Assembly (NCBI GenBank): GCA_003712125.1
Contig: RHLF01000001.1
Coordinates: forward strand, 434,001-498,000
Source of the DNA: Allomuricauda sp.
Lineage (GTDB): Bacteria > Bacteroidota > Bacteroidia > Flavobacteriales > Flavobacteriaceae
Length of the DNA: 64,000 bases
Reading direction: 5' to 3'
Each line of letters starts with the position of its first letter. Position 1 is the first letter of the stretch. The notes under the pieces were generated by a model that made no database searches, was not told the origin of the DNA, and saw only the letters and a program-made list of their open reading frames with translations. This document shows, piece by piece, positions 8,204 to 17,948 of this stretch. The position numbers and the translations under genes are program-made.

Positions 8204-8911
8204 ATGCAATACAAAAGAATTCTTCTAAAACTTAGTGGTGAGGCCTTAATGGGTGAGCAACAATATGGCATTGATCCCAAACGGATCAAAGAATATGCTG
8301 AAGACATCAAAGGCGTTGTAAATCAAGGCGTTCAAGTCGCCATTGTCATTGGCGGCGGAAACATATTTAGGGGAATGAAGGGTGTTGGTGAAGGAATGGA
8401 CCGTGTTCAAGGCGACCATATGGGTATGCTGGCGACGGTAATCAATGCCCTGGCGCTACAAAGCGGATTGGAAGGTGTTGGCGTAGAAACAAGGGTGCAA
8501 TCGGCTATCAAGATCAACGAAGTAGCGGAACCCTTTATTCGAAGAAGGGCCATTCGCCACCTTGAAAAAGGACGGGTGGTGATTTTTGGTGGCGGTACGG
8601 GAAATCCGTATTTCACAACAGATTCAGCCGCAGTGCTGCGGGCCATAGAAATCAAGGCCGATGTTATTTTAAAGGGAACCCGGGTCGATGGTATCTATTC
8701 TGCCGATCCCGAAAAAGACAAATCAGCCACCAAGTTCAGTTCGCTTTCTTTCGATGAGGTGCTGAGCAAGGGCCTAAAGGTTATGGATACAACAGCCTTT
8801 ACCTTAAGCCAAGAAAATGAATTGCCCATAGTGGTTTTTGATATGAATACCCGTGGCAATCTGGAGAAAATCGTATCTGGTGAAAATATAGGAACCTTGG
8901 TAGATCTCTAA
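8204..8911 (+). CDS. pyrH: Uridylate kinase
   Basis: UMP kinase phosphorylates UMP to UDP with ATP, the entry to pyrimidine nucleoside triphosphates. Motifs of the amino-acid-kinase fold are clear: [14 protein letters not shown] at the N-terminus, [10 protein letters not shown] near residue 55, [15 protein letters not shown] near 135 and [16 protein letters not shown] near 165. Length is 235 residues, normal. ATG 8204 is chosen because the family begins just before the Lys-Leu-Ser-Gly motif. frr follows 39 bases downstream, the common pyrH-frr arrangement. Confidence 0.97.
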   Translation: MQYKRILLKLSGEALMGEQQYGIDPKRIKEYAEDIKGVVNQGVQVAIVIGGGNIFRGMKGVGEGMDRVQGDHMGMLATVINALALQSGLEGVGVETRVQSAIKINEVAEPFIRRRAIRHLEKGRVVIFGGGTGNPYFTTDSAAVLRAIEIKADVILKGTRVDGIYSADPEKDKSATKFSSLSFDEVLSKGLKVMDTTAFTLSQENELPIVVFDMNTRGNLEKIVSGENIGTLVDL

Positions 8912-8950
8912 GGTGGCATACTTATTGGTTTTGATTAAAAAATTAAGACA

Positions 8951-9505
8951 ATGAACGAAGAAATCAGTTTTATTTTGGAAGCTTCGAAAGAAAGCATGGA
9001 CGGAGCTATGTCTCATTTGGAAAAGGCCTTTGTAAAGATTCGGGCCGGTAAGGCGAGTCCTGCAATGCTTTCATCGGTCATGGTCGAGTACTATGGCTCG
9101 CAGACCCCTCTTTCGCAAGTTTCCAATATCAATACCCCCGACGCGCGTACCATTTCGGTGCAGCCTTGGGAAAAAACTATTTTGTCTGATATTGAAACCG
9201 CCATTATCAATTCCAATTTGGGGTTCAACCCCATGAACAATGGTGAAATGATCATTATCAATGTACCTCCACTGACGGAAGAACGAAGAATCCAATTGGT
9301 AAAACAGGCCAAATCTGAAGCCGAAGATGCCAAGGTAAGTATTCGTAATGCACGTCAAGATGCCAATAAGGAACTAAAGCGCCTGGACATCTCTGAAGAT
9401 TTGCTCAGCAATGCAGAGATCGATGTACAAGAGTTAACCGATAGCTACATCAAAAAGGTCGACGCCACACTTGAGGTCAAAGAGGCGGAGATTATGAAGG
9501 TCTAA
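8951..9505 (+). CDS. frr: Ribosome recycling factor
   Basis: RRF, with EF-G, splits the post-termination ribosome. The 184-residue product is the standard length and shows the family blocks IRAGKASPAMLSSVMVEYYG, LSQVSNINTPDARTISVQPW, NNGEMIIINVPPLTEERR and IRNARQDANKELK. It is in an operon with pyrH. Confidence 0.97.
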   Translation: MNEEISFILEASKESMDGAMSHLEKAFVKIRAGKASPAMLSSVMVEYYGSQTPLSQVSNINTPDARTISVQPWEKTILSDIETAIINSNLGFNPMNNGEMIIINVPPLTEERRIQLVKQAKSEAEDAKVSIRNARQDANKELKRLDISEDLLSNAEIDVQELTDSYIKKVDATLEVKEAEIMKV

Positions 9506-9556
9506 TATTTCTTCAACTGAAAGCGTTGTCATATAGGTTAGCTTCCAATCATTTTC

Positions 9557-9564
9557 TACCTTTG
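9557..9564 (+). promoter_or_regulatory. -7 promoter element of the MMPL permease gene
   Basis: TACCTTTG at 9557-9564 is an exact TAnnTTTG match, 17 bases before the ATG at 9582. No TTG was found at the ideal 19-21 base spacing upstream. Confidence 0.5.
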
Positions 9565-9581
9565 CCGAGTTAAAAATTGGC

Positions 9582-11972
9582 ATGGCAAAAAAGCTGGCTC
9601 AAGGATTTTGGCCCAAGGTCGCCCGTATCATTCTACGAAACCGTATCCTGATCTTATTGATTTTGGCGGGTATCACCGTCTTCCTCTCCCTACAGTGGGA
9701 ACATATGCGCTTTTCCAATACCGAAGCCAATATTTTACCCGATGAACACGAGGAAACCGTTCAATACGATGCCTTTGTAAAACTTTTTGGTCAAGAAGAC
9801 AATGCAATTGTCTTGGCCGTTCAGGATAGCCTTTTGTTCACCACCGAGAATTTTAACCGATGGAACAAATTGAGCAAACAGTTTCAAGCTGTTCCTGAAA
9901 TTGATTTTGTCGTCTCAACCGACAACCTGCAGCAACTGGTCAAGGACAATAACAAACAGGAGTTCGTTCTTGAACCTTTGATTAGCACCCCACCCGAAAG
10001 CGATGCTGACGTGGTTGCCATCAAGGAGCACCTTTTTAATGAGCTGCCCTTTTATGAAAGTTTGTTGTTCAATAAAGAAACCAACACCTTAAGAACGGTC
10101 ATTTATATGGACCGGGACATTCTTAATGAACCTGTCCGCAACGATTTCATTCTGAATGATCTCGAGAATCTTGTGCTGAATTTTGAGCAAGAAACCGGTC
10201 TTGATGTAAGGGTCTCAGGTATGCCCTATATACGCACCTGGAATTCCAAAGTGATCATTGATGAAATCGGCTATTTCATCTTGGCTGCCTTACTGGTGAC
10301 CTCCATCATCTTCTTTTTCTTTTTTAGAAGTTTTAGAGCCACCTTCATATCGATGTTTGTGGTCATTATTGGTGTGATGTGGGCATTCGGATTTTTAGGC
10401 CTTTTTCGCTACGAGATTACCATACTCACTGCTTTGATTCCCCCTTTGATCATTGTGATCGGAATTCCGAATTGCATCTTTTTGATCAACAAATACCAGC
10501 AAGAGGTAAAAAACCATGGGAACCAGGCCCTCTCGCTGCAACGGGTCATCTCAAAAATTGGCAATGCCACCTTAATGACCAATATTACCACGGCATCTGG
10601 GTTTGCCACCTTTATCATTCTTGACAGTGATTTATTGCGCGAATTCGGTATTGTAGCATCGATCAATATCATTTGCATCTTCATTTTGTCGCTGCTGATC
10701 ATTCCGATTGTGTACAGCTTTATGTCGCTGCCCAAAAGGAAACATTTAAAACACCTCAACAAAAAATGGATCGACCTTTTTGTGAGTTGGATGGAACGGA
10801 TCGTGCGCCATAAAAGAATAGCCGTTTACATTATTTCAATCATTGTTTTGGTATTGAGTATTATCGGTATTTACCAGATTGAAATCACTGGAAGTCGCAT
10901 CGAAGACCTCCCAAAAAAGGCCGCTTTCTTCAAGGATATTCGCTTTTTTGAAAAGGAGTTCGATGGCATTATGCCCGTTGAGGTAGTAGTCGATACCAAA
11001 CGGAAAAACGGAATCTTAAAATTGGCCACCCTAAGGCGCATGGACCAATTAGGAGCCGAGATCAATGATATTCCCGAACTTTCGCCATCCATCTCGGTGG
11101 TGAATTTGGCCAAGTACTCCAAGCAAGCCTTTTACAACGGTATTCCCAAATACTATCAGTTACCGACCTCGCAAGAGAATACATTTATTTTGGATGTGGC
11201 CCGAAAGTCTTCCGAAAACGGCAACCTGCTCGAAAGTTTTGTAGACAGTACAGGGCAAATCGCACGAATGACAACTTTTATGCGCGATGTCAAGACCACG
11301 CGCATGGAAGAAATTGAACAGGATTTAAAAGACGCCATTGCCAAAATCTTTCCTTCAGAACGCTACGATGTCTATATGACCGGGAAGGCCCTTTTGTTTT
11401 TAAAAGGCACGAAATATTTAGTCAATAACCTTTTGCTATCCTTGGCCCTGGCTATTGGTTTGATTTCTTTATTTATGGCGTATTTGTTCCGATCGTTTCG
11501 AATGATTGTCATTTCCTTGATTCCGAATTTGTTGCCCCTGGTGATTACGGCAGGACTGATGGGATTTTTAGGCGTACCCATCAAGCCCTCGACCATATTG
11601 GTATTCAGCATCGCCTTTGGTATTTCGGTGGATGATACCATTCACTTTTTGGCCAAATACCGTCAGGAGCTAATGGCGAACCGATGGCAAATCAAAAAAT
11701 CGGTCTATGCTGCGCTTCGCGAAACAGGGGTGAGCATGTTTTACACCTCTATCGTACTTTTCTTTGGGTTTTCGGTTTTCATCATTTCAAGTTTTGGAGG
11801 CACCGTAGCCTTAGGCGCCCTGGTTTCGGCCACCCTGATGTTTGCCATGCTCGCCAATCTTATCTTGCTTCCTTCCCTATTGCTATCTCTTGAACGAAGT
11901 ATTGCGAACAAACAGGTACTCAAAAAACCACAAATCGACATTCTTCCCAAACAAGACGAGAAACAGGAATGA
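9582..11972 (+). CDS. RND-superfamily MMPL-type permease
   Basis: The 796-residue integral inner-membrane protein has the duplicated architecture of the family: one helix near residues 15-35, a large periplasmic loop, a five-helix bundle at about 225-370, another helix near 410-430, a second periplasmic loop and a second bundle at about 620-770. The motif GISVDDTIHFLAKYR in the second bundle is the sterol-sensing/RND signature that carries proton-relay Asp residues. Relatives export lipids, hopanoids or drugs; the substrate here cannot be told. It stands alone behind its own promoter, with no membrane-fusion or outer-membrane partner gene next to it. Confidence 0.85.
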   Translation: MAKKLAQGFWPKVARIILRNRILILLILAGITVFLSLQWEHMRFSNTEANILPDEHEETVQYDAFVKLFGQEDNAIVLAVQDSLLFTTENFNRWNKLSKQFQAVPEIDFVVSTDNLQQLVKDNNKQEFVLEPLISTPPESDADVVAIKEHLFNELPFYESLLFNKETNTLRTVIYMDRDILNEPVRNDFILNDLENLVLNFEQETGLDVRVSGMPYIRTWNSKVIIDEIGYFILAALLVTSIIFFFFFRSFRATFISMFVVIIGVMWAFGFLGLFRYEITILTALIPPLIIVIGIPNCIFLINKYQQEVKNHGNQALSLQRVISKIGNATLMTNITTASGFATFIILDSDLLREFGIVASINIICIFILSLLIIPIVYSFMSLPKRKHLKHLNKKWIDLFVSWMERIVRHKRIAVYIISIIVLVLSIIGIYQIEITGSRIEDLPKKAAFFKDIRFFEKEFDGIMPVEVVVDTKRKNGILKLATLRRMDQLGAEINDIPELSPSISVVNLAKYSKQAFYNGIPKYYQLPTSQENTFILDVARKSSENGNLLESFVDSTGQIARMTTFMRDVKTTRMEEIEQDLKDAIAKIFPSERYDVYMTGKALLFLKGTKYLVNNLLLSLALAIGLISLFMAYLFRSFRMIVISLIPNLLPLVITAGLMGFLGVPIKPSTILVFSIAFGISVDDTIHFLAKYRQELMANRWQIKKSVYAALRETGVSMFYTSIVLFFGFSVFIISSFGGTVALGALVSATLMFAMLANLILLPSLLLSLERSIANKQVLKKPQIDILPKQDEKQE

Positions 11973-12049
11973 TGGGTTTTTATCCTTGGTGACATCTATG
12001 GTTTCAGCCCAAAAAACTATCTTTGGGGCTTAATTTTTGAATCTCGAAA

Positions 12050-13483
12050 ATGCAGCTTTTTTCAATCAAGGAACTACTTTCGACATCGCCGAGCGCCCAG
12101 GAGGTTACCGTTAAGGGATGGGTAAAAACATTTCGCAGTAACCGCTTCATCGCCTTGAATGATGGCTCCACCATTAATAATGTGCAATGTGTGGTGGATT
12201 TTGAAAATTTTGACGAAGACACCATTAAATCAATTTCCACAGGGGCAGCCCTTGAAGTTAGCGGAATTTTGGTGGAAAGCCAGGGACGTGGCCAATCTGT
12301 TGAAATACAGGTGAATCAATTAAAGGTACACGGTTTGGCCGACCCGGAGACCTATCCGATTCAACCCAAGAAACATTCCTTGGAATTTTTGCGCGAAAAA
12401 GCCCATTTGCGCGTGCGCACCAATACCTTCTCGGCGGTCATGCGCGTTCGTTCGACATTGGCTTATGCGATTCACAGCTATTTTCAACAAAATGGCTTTT
12501 ACTATATGCATGCCCCCATTATTACAGGATCGGATGCCGAAGGCGCCGGTGAAATGTTTCGTGTGACTACCCTTGATGCCAAAAACCCACCCTTGGATGA
12601 GGAAGGTGCTATAAATTTCAAGGAAGACTTTTTTGGTAAGGAAACCAACCTTACGGTTTCCGGACAGCTGGAAGCCGAGGCCTATGCGATGGGATTGGGC
12701 AAGGTATATACATTTGGCCCAACCTTTCGAGCTGAAAACTCAAATACCTCGAGGCACTTGGCCGAATTTTGGATGATCGAACCCGAAATGGCCTTTTTTG
12801 ACCTTGATGACAATATGGATTTGGCCGAAGATTTTATCAAATGGGTATTGAAGCATGTGCTTGAGCATTGTTCTGATGATTTACAATTTTTAGAAAAGCG
12901 TCTACTTGACGAAGAAAAAACAAAGCCTCAGGCCGAACGCAGTGAAATGGCCCTGACCGAGAAATTAAGGTTTGTCGTGGACAACAATTTCAAAAGGGTT
13001 ACCTATACCGAGGCCTTTGATATTCTTAGAAATAGCAAACCCAATAAGAAAAGAAAGTTCGAATATCCCATCGATGAGTGGGGGGCCGACCTGCAAAGTG
13101 AACATGAACGGTACCTTGTTGAAAAGCATTTTAAATGTCCGGTAATTCTTTTTGATTATCCTGCCAAAATCAAAGCGTTTTATATGCGACTAAACGAAGA
13201 TGAAAAAACGGTTCGTGCCATGGACGTCCTTTTTCCAGGAATTGGAGAGATTGTGGGCGGTTCACAACGAGAAGAGCGTTTGGAGGTGCTGCAACAAAAA
13301 ATGGCTGCGCTTGATATTCCCGAAGAAGAGCTTTGGTGGTATTTGGAACTTCGAAAATTTGGTACTGCGGTGCATAGTGGTTTCGGATTAGGCTTTGAAC
13401 GTTTGGTTCAATTCGCAACGGGTATGGGTAACATTCGAGATGTCATCCCTTTCCCAAGGACACCTCAAAACGCAGCGTTTTAA
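12050..13483 (+). CDS. asnS: Asparagine--tRNA ligase
   Basis: This class IIb aminoacyl-tRNA synthetase charges tRNA-Asn. The N-terminal OB-fold anticodon-binding domain spans about residues 1-105 ([21 protein letters not shown]). The catalytic domain has class II motif 2 ([20 protein letters not shown], then WMIEPE) and motif 3 ([12 protein letters not shown]). The family-specific asparagine pocket segment is seen at [17 protein letters not shown]. Length is 477 residues, and it includes an acidic inserted stretch at about 280-315 as in other Bacteroidota enzymes. rpoN follows 44 bases downstream. Confidence 0.97.
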   Translation: MQLFSIKELLSTSPSAQEVTVKGWVKTFRSNRFIALNDGSTINNVQCVVDFENFDEDTIKSISTGAALEVSGILVESQGRGQSVEIQVNQLKVHGLADPETYPIQPKKHSLEFLREKAHLRVRTNTFSAVMRVRSTLAYAIHSYFQQNGFYYMHAPIITGSDAEGAGEMFRVTTLDAKNPPLDEEGAINFKEDFFGKETNLTVSGQLEAEAYAMGLGKVYTFGPTFRAENSNTSRHLAEFWMIEPEMAFFDLDDNMDLAEDFIKWVLKHVLEHCSDDLQFLEKRLLDEEKTKPQAERSEMALTEKLRFVVDNNFKRVTYTEAFDILRNSKPNKKRKFEYPIDEWGADLQSEHERYLVEKHFKCPVILFDYPAKIKAFYMRLNEDEKTVRAMDVLFPGIGEIVGGSQREERLEVLQQKMAALDIPEEELWWYLELRKFGTAVHSGFGLGFERLVQFATGMGNIRDVIPFPRTPQNAAF

Positions 13484-13527
13484 TACGGAATTCTTAACTT
13501 TATAAGTAAGGAAGTATCCAATAACAC

Positions 13528-14985
13528 ATGCTCAAACAGCACCTACAGTTCAAGCTATCCCAAAAGCTGTCCCCACAGCAAATTCAGTTGATGAAATTGA
13601 TTCAATTGCCCACACAGGCATTTGAACAACGTTTGAAGCAAGAACTTGAAGAAAACCCGGCACTTGAAAGTGGAAAAGGTGAAAATGATTCCCTTGAAGA
13701 TTCGTATGCGGACACTTACGATGAAAGTGCGGATAATGATAGCATCTCCACCGATGACATCAACATTGATGATTATTTGAGTGATGATGAAATTCCTGAT
13801 TACCGTACCCATGCGAACAATTATAGTGCCGACGATGACGAAAAAAGTATTCCGTATGCGGCGGGCACCTCATTCAACCAATACTTGATAAACCAGCTGA
13901 ATACGGTTTACCTGAATGATGAGGAATGGGCCATAGCCGAGTTCTTGGTCGGCAGTGTAGACGAAAGTGGGTACATCAGAAGACCCATCGCAGATATCAT
14001 GGATGACCTCGCCTTTACACAGAACATCTATGTAGAGGAAGCCACTATTGAAGCAGTGTTGAAAAAAGTGCAGGAATTGGATCCATCGGGTGTTGGAGCC
14101 CGTAGTCTAGACGAATGCCTGATCATTCAATTACAGCGAAAAGAGCGTTCTGAAGCCATAGCCTTGGCCATTGCCATTTTGGAAAAATCCTTTGAGCAGT
14201 TCACAAAAAAGCACTACACAAGATTGTTGCAAAAGCACAATGTATCTGAAGCCCAATTAAAAGAAGCCATTTCAGAAATTGAGAAACTGAACCCCAAACC
14301 GGGCGGTTCGTATGCAGGTAGCAACCGGATTATTGAACATGTGGTACCTGATTTCTCAATACGTATTGTTGAAGGTGAACTCGAATTATCGCTTAATGGA
14401 AGAAATGCCCCCGAATTGCATGTTTCCAAGGAATACAGCAATATGCTTGCCGGTTATAAGAATGCCAAAGAAAAATCAAAGTCCCAGAAAGACACCGTGC
14501 TCTTCATCAAACAAAAGTTAGATGCCGCAAAATGGTTTATTGATGCCATTAAACAACGACAGCAAACCTTGTTTGTCACCATGAGTACCATTATGGAATA
14601 TCAAAGAGAGTACTTTTTATCGGGTGATGAACGCAAGTTACGTCCTATGATTTTGAAAGATATCGCTGATAAAATCAATATGGATGTCTCTACTGTTTCC
14701 CGTGTGGCTAACAGTAAATATGTTGACACCCCCTATGGCACCAAATTAATTAAGGATTTCTTCTCTGAAGCCATGAAAAATGAACAAGGCGAAGATGTTT
14801 CTACCCGCGAGATCAAAAAAATCTTGGAAACTGTGATTCGCGATGAAGCGAAGAAAAAACCGCTGACGGATGATAAGCTTGCCAAGATGCTCAAGGAGAA
14901 AGGATATCCCATTGCCAGGAGAACAGTAGCTAAGTACCGCGAACAATTGGGTATTCCGGTTGCACGACTTCGAAAGCAGATCTGA
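13528..14985 (+). CDS. rpoN: RNA polymerase sigma-54 factor
   Basis: Sigma-54 directs transcription that depends on AAA+ activators. Region I is Gln/Leu rich (LKQHLQFKLSQKLSPQQIQL), followed by an acidic region II at about residues 45-115, the core-binding domain and the C-terminal DNA-binding part. The HTH segment IADKINMDVSTVSRVANSKY is present, and the diagnostic RpoN box reads ARRTVAKYRE near residue 465. Length is 485, normal. It overlaps the following membrane protein gene by one base (TGATG). No sigma-54-dependent activator gene was recognised in this window. Confidence 0.97.
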   Translation: MLKQHLQFKLSQKLSPQQIQLMKLIQLPTQAFEQRLKQELEENPALESGKGENDSLEDSYADTYDESADNDSISTDDINIDDYLSDDEIPDYRTHANNYSADDDEKSIPYAAGTSFNQYLINQLNTVYLNDEEWAIAEFLVGSVDESGYIRRPIADIMDDLAFTQNIYVEEATIEAVLKKVQELDPSGVGARSLDECLIIQLQRKERSEAIALAIAILEKSFEQFTKKHYTRLLQKHNVSEAQLKEAISEIEKLNPKPGGSYAGSNRIIEHVVPDFSIRIVEGELELSLNGRNAPELHVSKEYSNMLAGYKNAKEKSKSQKDTVLFIKQKLDAAKWFIDAIKQRQQTLFVTMSTIMEYQREYFLSGDERKLRPMILKDIADKINMDVSTVSRVANSKYVDTPYGTKLIKDFFSEAMKNEQGEDVSTREIKKILETVIRDEAKKKPLTDDKLAKMLKEKGYPIARRTVAKYREQLGIPVARLRKQI

Positions 14986-15590
14986 TGCGAAATTTTCTAT
15001 TAGCAATCGCCTATGGTTGCCATCCCCTTTTCATTCCCATCGCTGGAACCCTCGCTTATTTTTTGGTCACACCAAAGTACAGCTCGCTCGAACAACAAAG
15101 CGGGAACATACTGCCGATATTCATTTTAACCGTTATCATCCCGATCATTTTCTTTCTTATACTCAAGAACATGAAATTGATAACCTCTGTTTTTGCCCCC
15201 ACTATTGCCGAGCGCAAGTACCCTTTGCTTATCAGTATCATATTGTACCTCATGATTTTGTACAAAGTGATCCCCCAAAATTATATTGGGGAACTCTACT
15301 ACTTTTTTGTCGGATTGCTCATTGGAACATCGGCTACCTTACTGTTGCTGTTTGTGAAGTTCAAGACGAGTATTCATCTTTTGGGCATGGGCAGTCTTCT
15401 GATGTTCTTGGTGGGGCTCAGTATTCATTTCGAGGTGAATATTACCCTCGCTATCGGGCTGGTTACTTTTTTATCAGGTCTAGTGATAACATCTAGACTT
15501 TACTTGAAAGCACATAGTCTAATTGAGCTGGTTATTGGATTTTTTCTTGGTTTCTTATCGCAGCTTTTTGTTCTAAAATACTGGCTATAG
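14985..15590 (+). CDS. PAP2-like integral membrane protein with degenerate motifs
   Basis: The 201-residue product has about six hydrophobic segments, beginning at MRNFLLAIAYGCHPLFIPIAG. Near the C-terminus, SRLYLKAHSLIELVIG fits the third motif of PAP2 phosphatases (SR-x5-H-x3-D) with Glu in place of the usual Asp. The first motif (K-x6-RP) and a clear PSGH motif are missing; only a SIH remains. It may therefore be an inactive or altered relative. It is translationally coupled to rpoN. Its stop converges on, and overlaps by three bases, the stop of the PorT-like gene at CTATAG. Confidence 0.6.
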   Translation: MRNFLLAIAYGCHPLFIPIAGTLAYFLVTPKYSSLEQQSGNILPIFILTVIIPIIFFLILKNMKLITSVFAPTIAERKYPLLISIILYLMILYKVIPQNYIGELYYFFVGLLIGTSATLLLLFVKFKTSIHLLGMGSLLMFLVGLSIHFEVNITLAIGLVTFLSGLVITSRLYLKAHSLIELVIGFFLGFLSQLFVLKYWL

Positions 15591-16277
15591 GATATAAAAT
15601 ATGAGTCCTACCCGCAAGGTTCGCATTTCAAATGGCGTACCATTACTCAAGGAAACATTATCCTCTAACAAGGGATTCAAGGCGTAATAGGCATGAATAT
15701 TCCAGGTATTAAAACCAAAATTCAACATTAGGCCATATTGAAGGTTTTGGATATCCGAATTGTCGAACCCGTTCACGAAACCATCGGAAACTATTTTAGA
15801 TCGTTTCACAAAGGCATAGGCCAGTTTGAATCCCGCATAAACACGCCAAAATTTATATTCGGTAGCTGTTGATGTCCGCCAACGCAGTTCGAACGGAAGT
15901 TCTAGCGCATGTGTTTCAATATTGCTTCGTCGAAATCCTTCTCTATTTGAAAGGGCATAAACCACACCTTCGGCAGTCTCTTGAGCTTCTACATTGGTGT
16001 AGTACGAATTTACGCCATAACCCAAGCCGATGCCCAAGGCGAAGTTACGCCGCGCATTTAAGGGTAAATCTTTGATAAAACCAGCTTGTAGGTTATAAGA
16101 CAAACTTCGTTGAACGACAATATCAGGTTTGTCGAGCAAAAAGTTGTACCCAGCCGCAATATAAAACTGGTCTTCAACGTATTTGGTGCCCTTTAGGTCA
16201 TTCGCATCGTAGACCTGCGCCTGCATCGATACAGCGCACAGGATAATCAACAAACCCGATTGAAAGATGTTATTCAT
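15585..16277 (-). CDS. PorT-like outer-membrane beta-barrel protein
   Basis: The protein has a signal peptide (MNNIFQSGLLIILCAVSMQAQ) and a 230-residue body of alternating strands with aromatic ends (FALGIGLGYGVNSYYTNVEA, WRVYAGFKLAYAFV, MLNFGFNTWNIHAYYAL) that ends LRVGLIFYIL, the terminal strand of an outer-membrane barrel. PorT/SprT is a type IX secretion component, and in flavobacteria it is commonly found beside ExbB/ExbD genes and rpoN, as here. The ATG at 16277 is taken since it precedes the signal peptide directly; a longer reading would put 17 polar residues ahead of it. A general porin-family barrel is the alternative. Confidence 0.65.
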   Translation of the reverse strand: MNNIFQSGLLIILCAVSMQAQVYDANDLKGTKYVEDQFYIAAGYNFLLDKPDIVVQRSLSYNLQAGFIKDLPLNARRNFALGIGLGYGVNSYYTNVEAQETAEGVVYALSNREGFRRSNIETHALELPFELRWRTSTATEYKFWRVYAGFKLAYAFVKRSKIVSDGFVNGFDNSDIQNLQYGLMLNFGFNTWNIHAYYALNPLLEDNVSLSNGTPFEMRTLRVGLIFYIL

Positions 16278-16305
16278 CAATTGAAAGATAGTTTCGGTCT
16301 TGGTA

Positions 16306-16338
16306 AGTTGCAAATAAAAACGCCCCAAAAAGGGGCGT
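16306..16338 (-). terminator. Terminator of the ExbB-ExbD operon
   Basis: A 7-bp GC-rich stem, ACGCCCC (16320-16326) / GGGGCGT (16332-16338), has loop AAAAA. Read on the minus strand, it is followed by TTTTTATTT. It lies between the last exbD stop and the PorT-like start, so the PorT-like gene probably has its own promoter or is reached by read-through. Confidence 0.75.
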
Positions 16339-16361
16339 TCAAACTAAATTTAAGTTTTTAT

Positions 16362-16844
16362 CTACTGAAGATTACGGAAAGCGTCCCCTTCATAGGTGGT
16401 ATAGTTTACCTTTAGGGCATTTACTTTTCGCAATTCTTGTTTGATATCGGAAATCAAGCCCATATTGGCATCCTTGTCGACTTTAAGGGCTGTGGTCAAT
16501 ACATTTTGAAGCTCTTGCGGCTTTTTAGCACGCTCGGCCAAAATATAGGAACCTACCTCATCGACATTCGCGAATTTATCATTTAACTGAATTTTTGGCT
16601 CGGTACCAAAAACACTCTGATATTCACGTGTGGGTTTCCCCACGTAGATGTAAATAATACGGTCTTTCTTTTCCAACTTTTTAATCTCGCTCGCGTTGGG
16701 CAAGGTATTTTGAACCAACAACGAACTGTCTTTCATTGTGGTTACCGTCATGAAGAAGAACAAGAGCATGAAAACGATATCAGGTAGTGATGCCGTTGAT
16801 ACTGCTGGTAAATCTCCGTCTTTCTTTTTAGCAAACTTAGCCAT
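16362..16844 (-). CDS. exbD: ExbD/TolR family biopolymer transport protein
   Basis: This 160-residue protein has a short cytoplasmic N-terminus, one transmembrane helix (LPDIVFMLLFFFMTVTTM, including the conserved Asp used in proton flow) and a periplasmic domain ending in FRNLQ. With ExbB it would form the proton-driven motor that energises TonB-type transport or the related gliding/secretion apparatus. It is the second of two adjacent ExbD genes, 14 bases downstream of the first. The two differ in their periplasmic domains, so they may form a heteromeric assembly. Confidence 0.9.
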   Translation of the reverse strand: MAKFAKKKDGDLPAVSTASLPDIVFMLLFFFMTVTTMKDSSLLVQNTLPNASEIKKLEKKDRIIYIYVGKPTREYQSVFGTEPKIQLNDKFANVDEVGSYILAERAKKPQELQNVLTTALKVDKDANMGLISDIKQELRKVNALKVNYTTYEGDAFRNLQ

Positions 16845-16858
16845 ACTTGTTCTTTTAC

Positions 16859-17467
16859 TTAATTACTGGTAGAGGTTTCGGCTTCAGATAATTTTTGCGG
16901 ATACATTTTCTGTACACGCTCAACCTTTTCCTTGAGGTCATCCCTTTCAGCTGATGGTGTTTCCGGATTCAGATATTTACCTTCCATTTCGGTAAAATCC
17001 CTACCGTACAACCTTTGCGCTTCACGATTTCTCAATTCATTATACGCCCCAACCAATTCGTTTTGAACTGTAATGTAGGTACTGTACTTTGTTTCCCTAT
17101 CATTTTTAAGCGATATAATTGCCTTAGCTGGGTTATCGGATGATTCTGGATTTTTCCTGCCTTGACAATAATTACAAGTACCGTCGGCACCATTGTCCAA
17201 GAAGGCCACAGCTGCTTGACGCAACCCCTTCAAATCCATCAATTCGTCCTCTACAAGTAACTGGCCATTTCTGTTGATGTTTACCGTAAAAATGTTCTTC
17301 TGTCTGATGACTACATCCTCTTCTGGCGGTTCCATTGGAGGCAGCATACGGTCTAAGCCCGCATCTGTCTCAATAGTTGTGGTCACCAAGAAAAATATCA
17401 AGAGCAGGAACGCTATGTCCGCCATCGAACCTGCATTTACTTCTGGTGCTCCTTTTCTTCTAGGCAT
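16859..17467 (-). CDS. exbD: ExbD/TolR family protein with Cys-containing periplasmic insertion
   Basis: The 202-residue product begins MPRRKGAPEVNAGSMADIAF, with the single transmembrane helix and its key Asp (ADIAFLLLIFFLVTTTI). The periplasmic domain is longer than in most ExbD proteins and carries a CNYCQG pair of cysteines near residue 98, followed by an extended charged C-terminal helix (ERDDLKEKVERVQKMYPQK). It is the first of two ExbD genes and lies 10 bases after the small membrane protein gene. The CxxC could form a disulfide or bind metal; that is speculation. Confidence 0.9.
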   Translation of the reverse strand: MPRRKGAPEVNAGSMADIAFLLLIFFLVTTTIETDAGLDRMLPPMEPPEEDVVIRQKNIFTVNINRNGQLLVEDELMDLKGLRQAAVAFLDNGADGTCNYCQGRKNPESSDNPAKAIISLKNDRETKYSTYITVQNELVGAYNELRNREAQRLYGRDFTEMEGKYLNPETPSAERDDLKEKVERVQKMYPQKLSEAETSTSN

Positions 17468-17477
17468 ATCTCAGATT

Positions 17478-17915
17478 TTACTTAACGAACAATTTTTTCA
17501 AACCGGACCATAACATGAGTCCTACGGCAACGATGGTCAAAATGAAGAATACATTCAGACCCATTCCAATCTTTTTCACTGTACTCTCAGTGGTCTCTAG
17601 ACCTCTTTGTGCCATGGCATCAACAACCTCAGCGTTTCCAGATGAAAGACCATAGGATATGGCTACTACCACTGCAAGTCCACCAAGAACAAACAGGGAT
17701 TTCTTAAGGCTACCGGGAGTAGACAATAATTTTCTCAATGCAAAAAAGACACTGAAAATTACTGCAACTGCCAACAGCAAGTACATTATAAGAAACATAA
17801 AATTCATCGCACCACTGTTAATGGCATCTGGATCATCCTGCGATGGCATGGCAAACCACAATGCCGCAGCGACAAGTCCTATGACTATAAGTACTATTTT
17901 AACTATTTTATTCAT
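17478..17915 (-). CDS. Small integral membrane protein of the ExbB-ExbD cluster
   Basis: The 145-residue product has four predicted hydrophobic helices: IVLIVIGLVAAALWFAM at the N-terminus, MFLIMYLLLAVAVIFSVFF, LFVLGGLAVVVAIS and a final VFFILTIVAVGLMLWSGL. I recognise no named family. Its position between exbB (33 bases) and the first exbD (10 bases), on the same strand, points to a subunit or assembly factor of that motor; comparable small genes sit at this place in other flavobacterial ExbBD clusters. Confidence 0.75.
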   Translation of the reverse strand: MNKIVKIVLIVIGLVAAALWFAMPSQDDPDAINSGAMNFMFLIMYLLLAVAVIFSVFFALRKLLSTPGSLKKSLFVLGGLAVVVAISYGLSSGNAEVVDAMAQRGLETTESTVKKIGMGLNVFFILTIVAVGLMLWSGLKKLFVK

Positions 17916-17948
17916 AATCGTTATAGTTTTTAATGAATACTTATCTCT

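Noticed and set aside
14960-15496. 178-codon plus-strand frame overlapping rpoN and the PAP2-like gene
   Set aside because: It is a shifted frame of the membrane protein gene, with composition rich in His, Tyr and Arg and no plausible fold.
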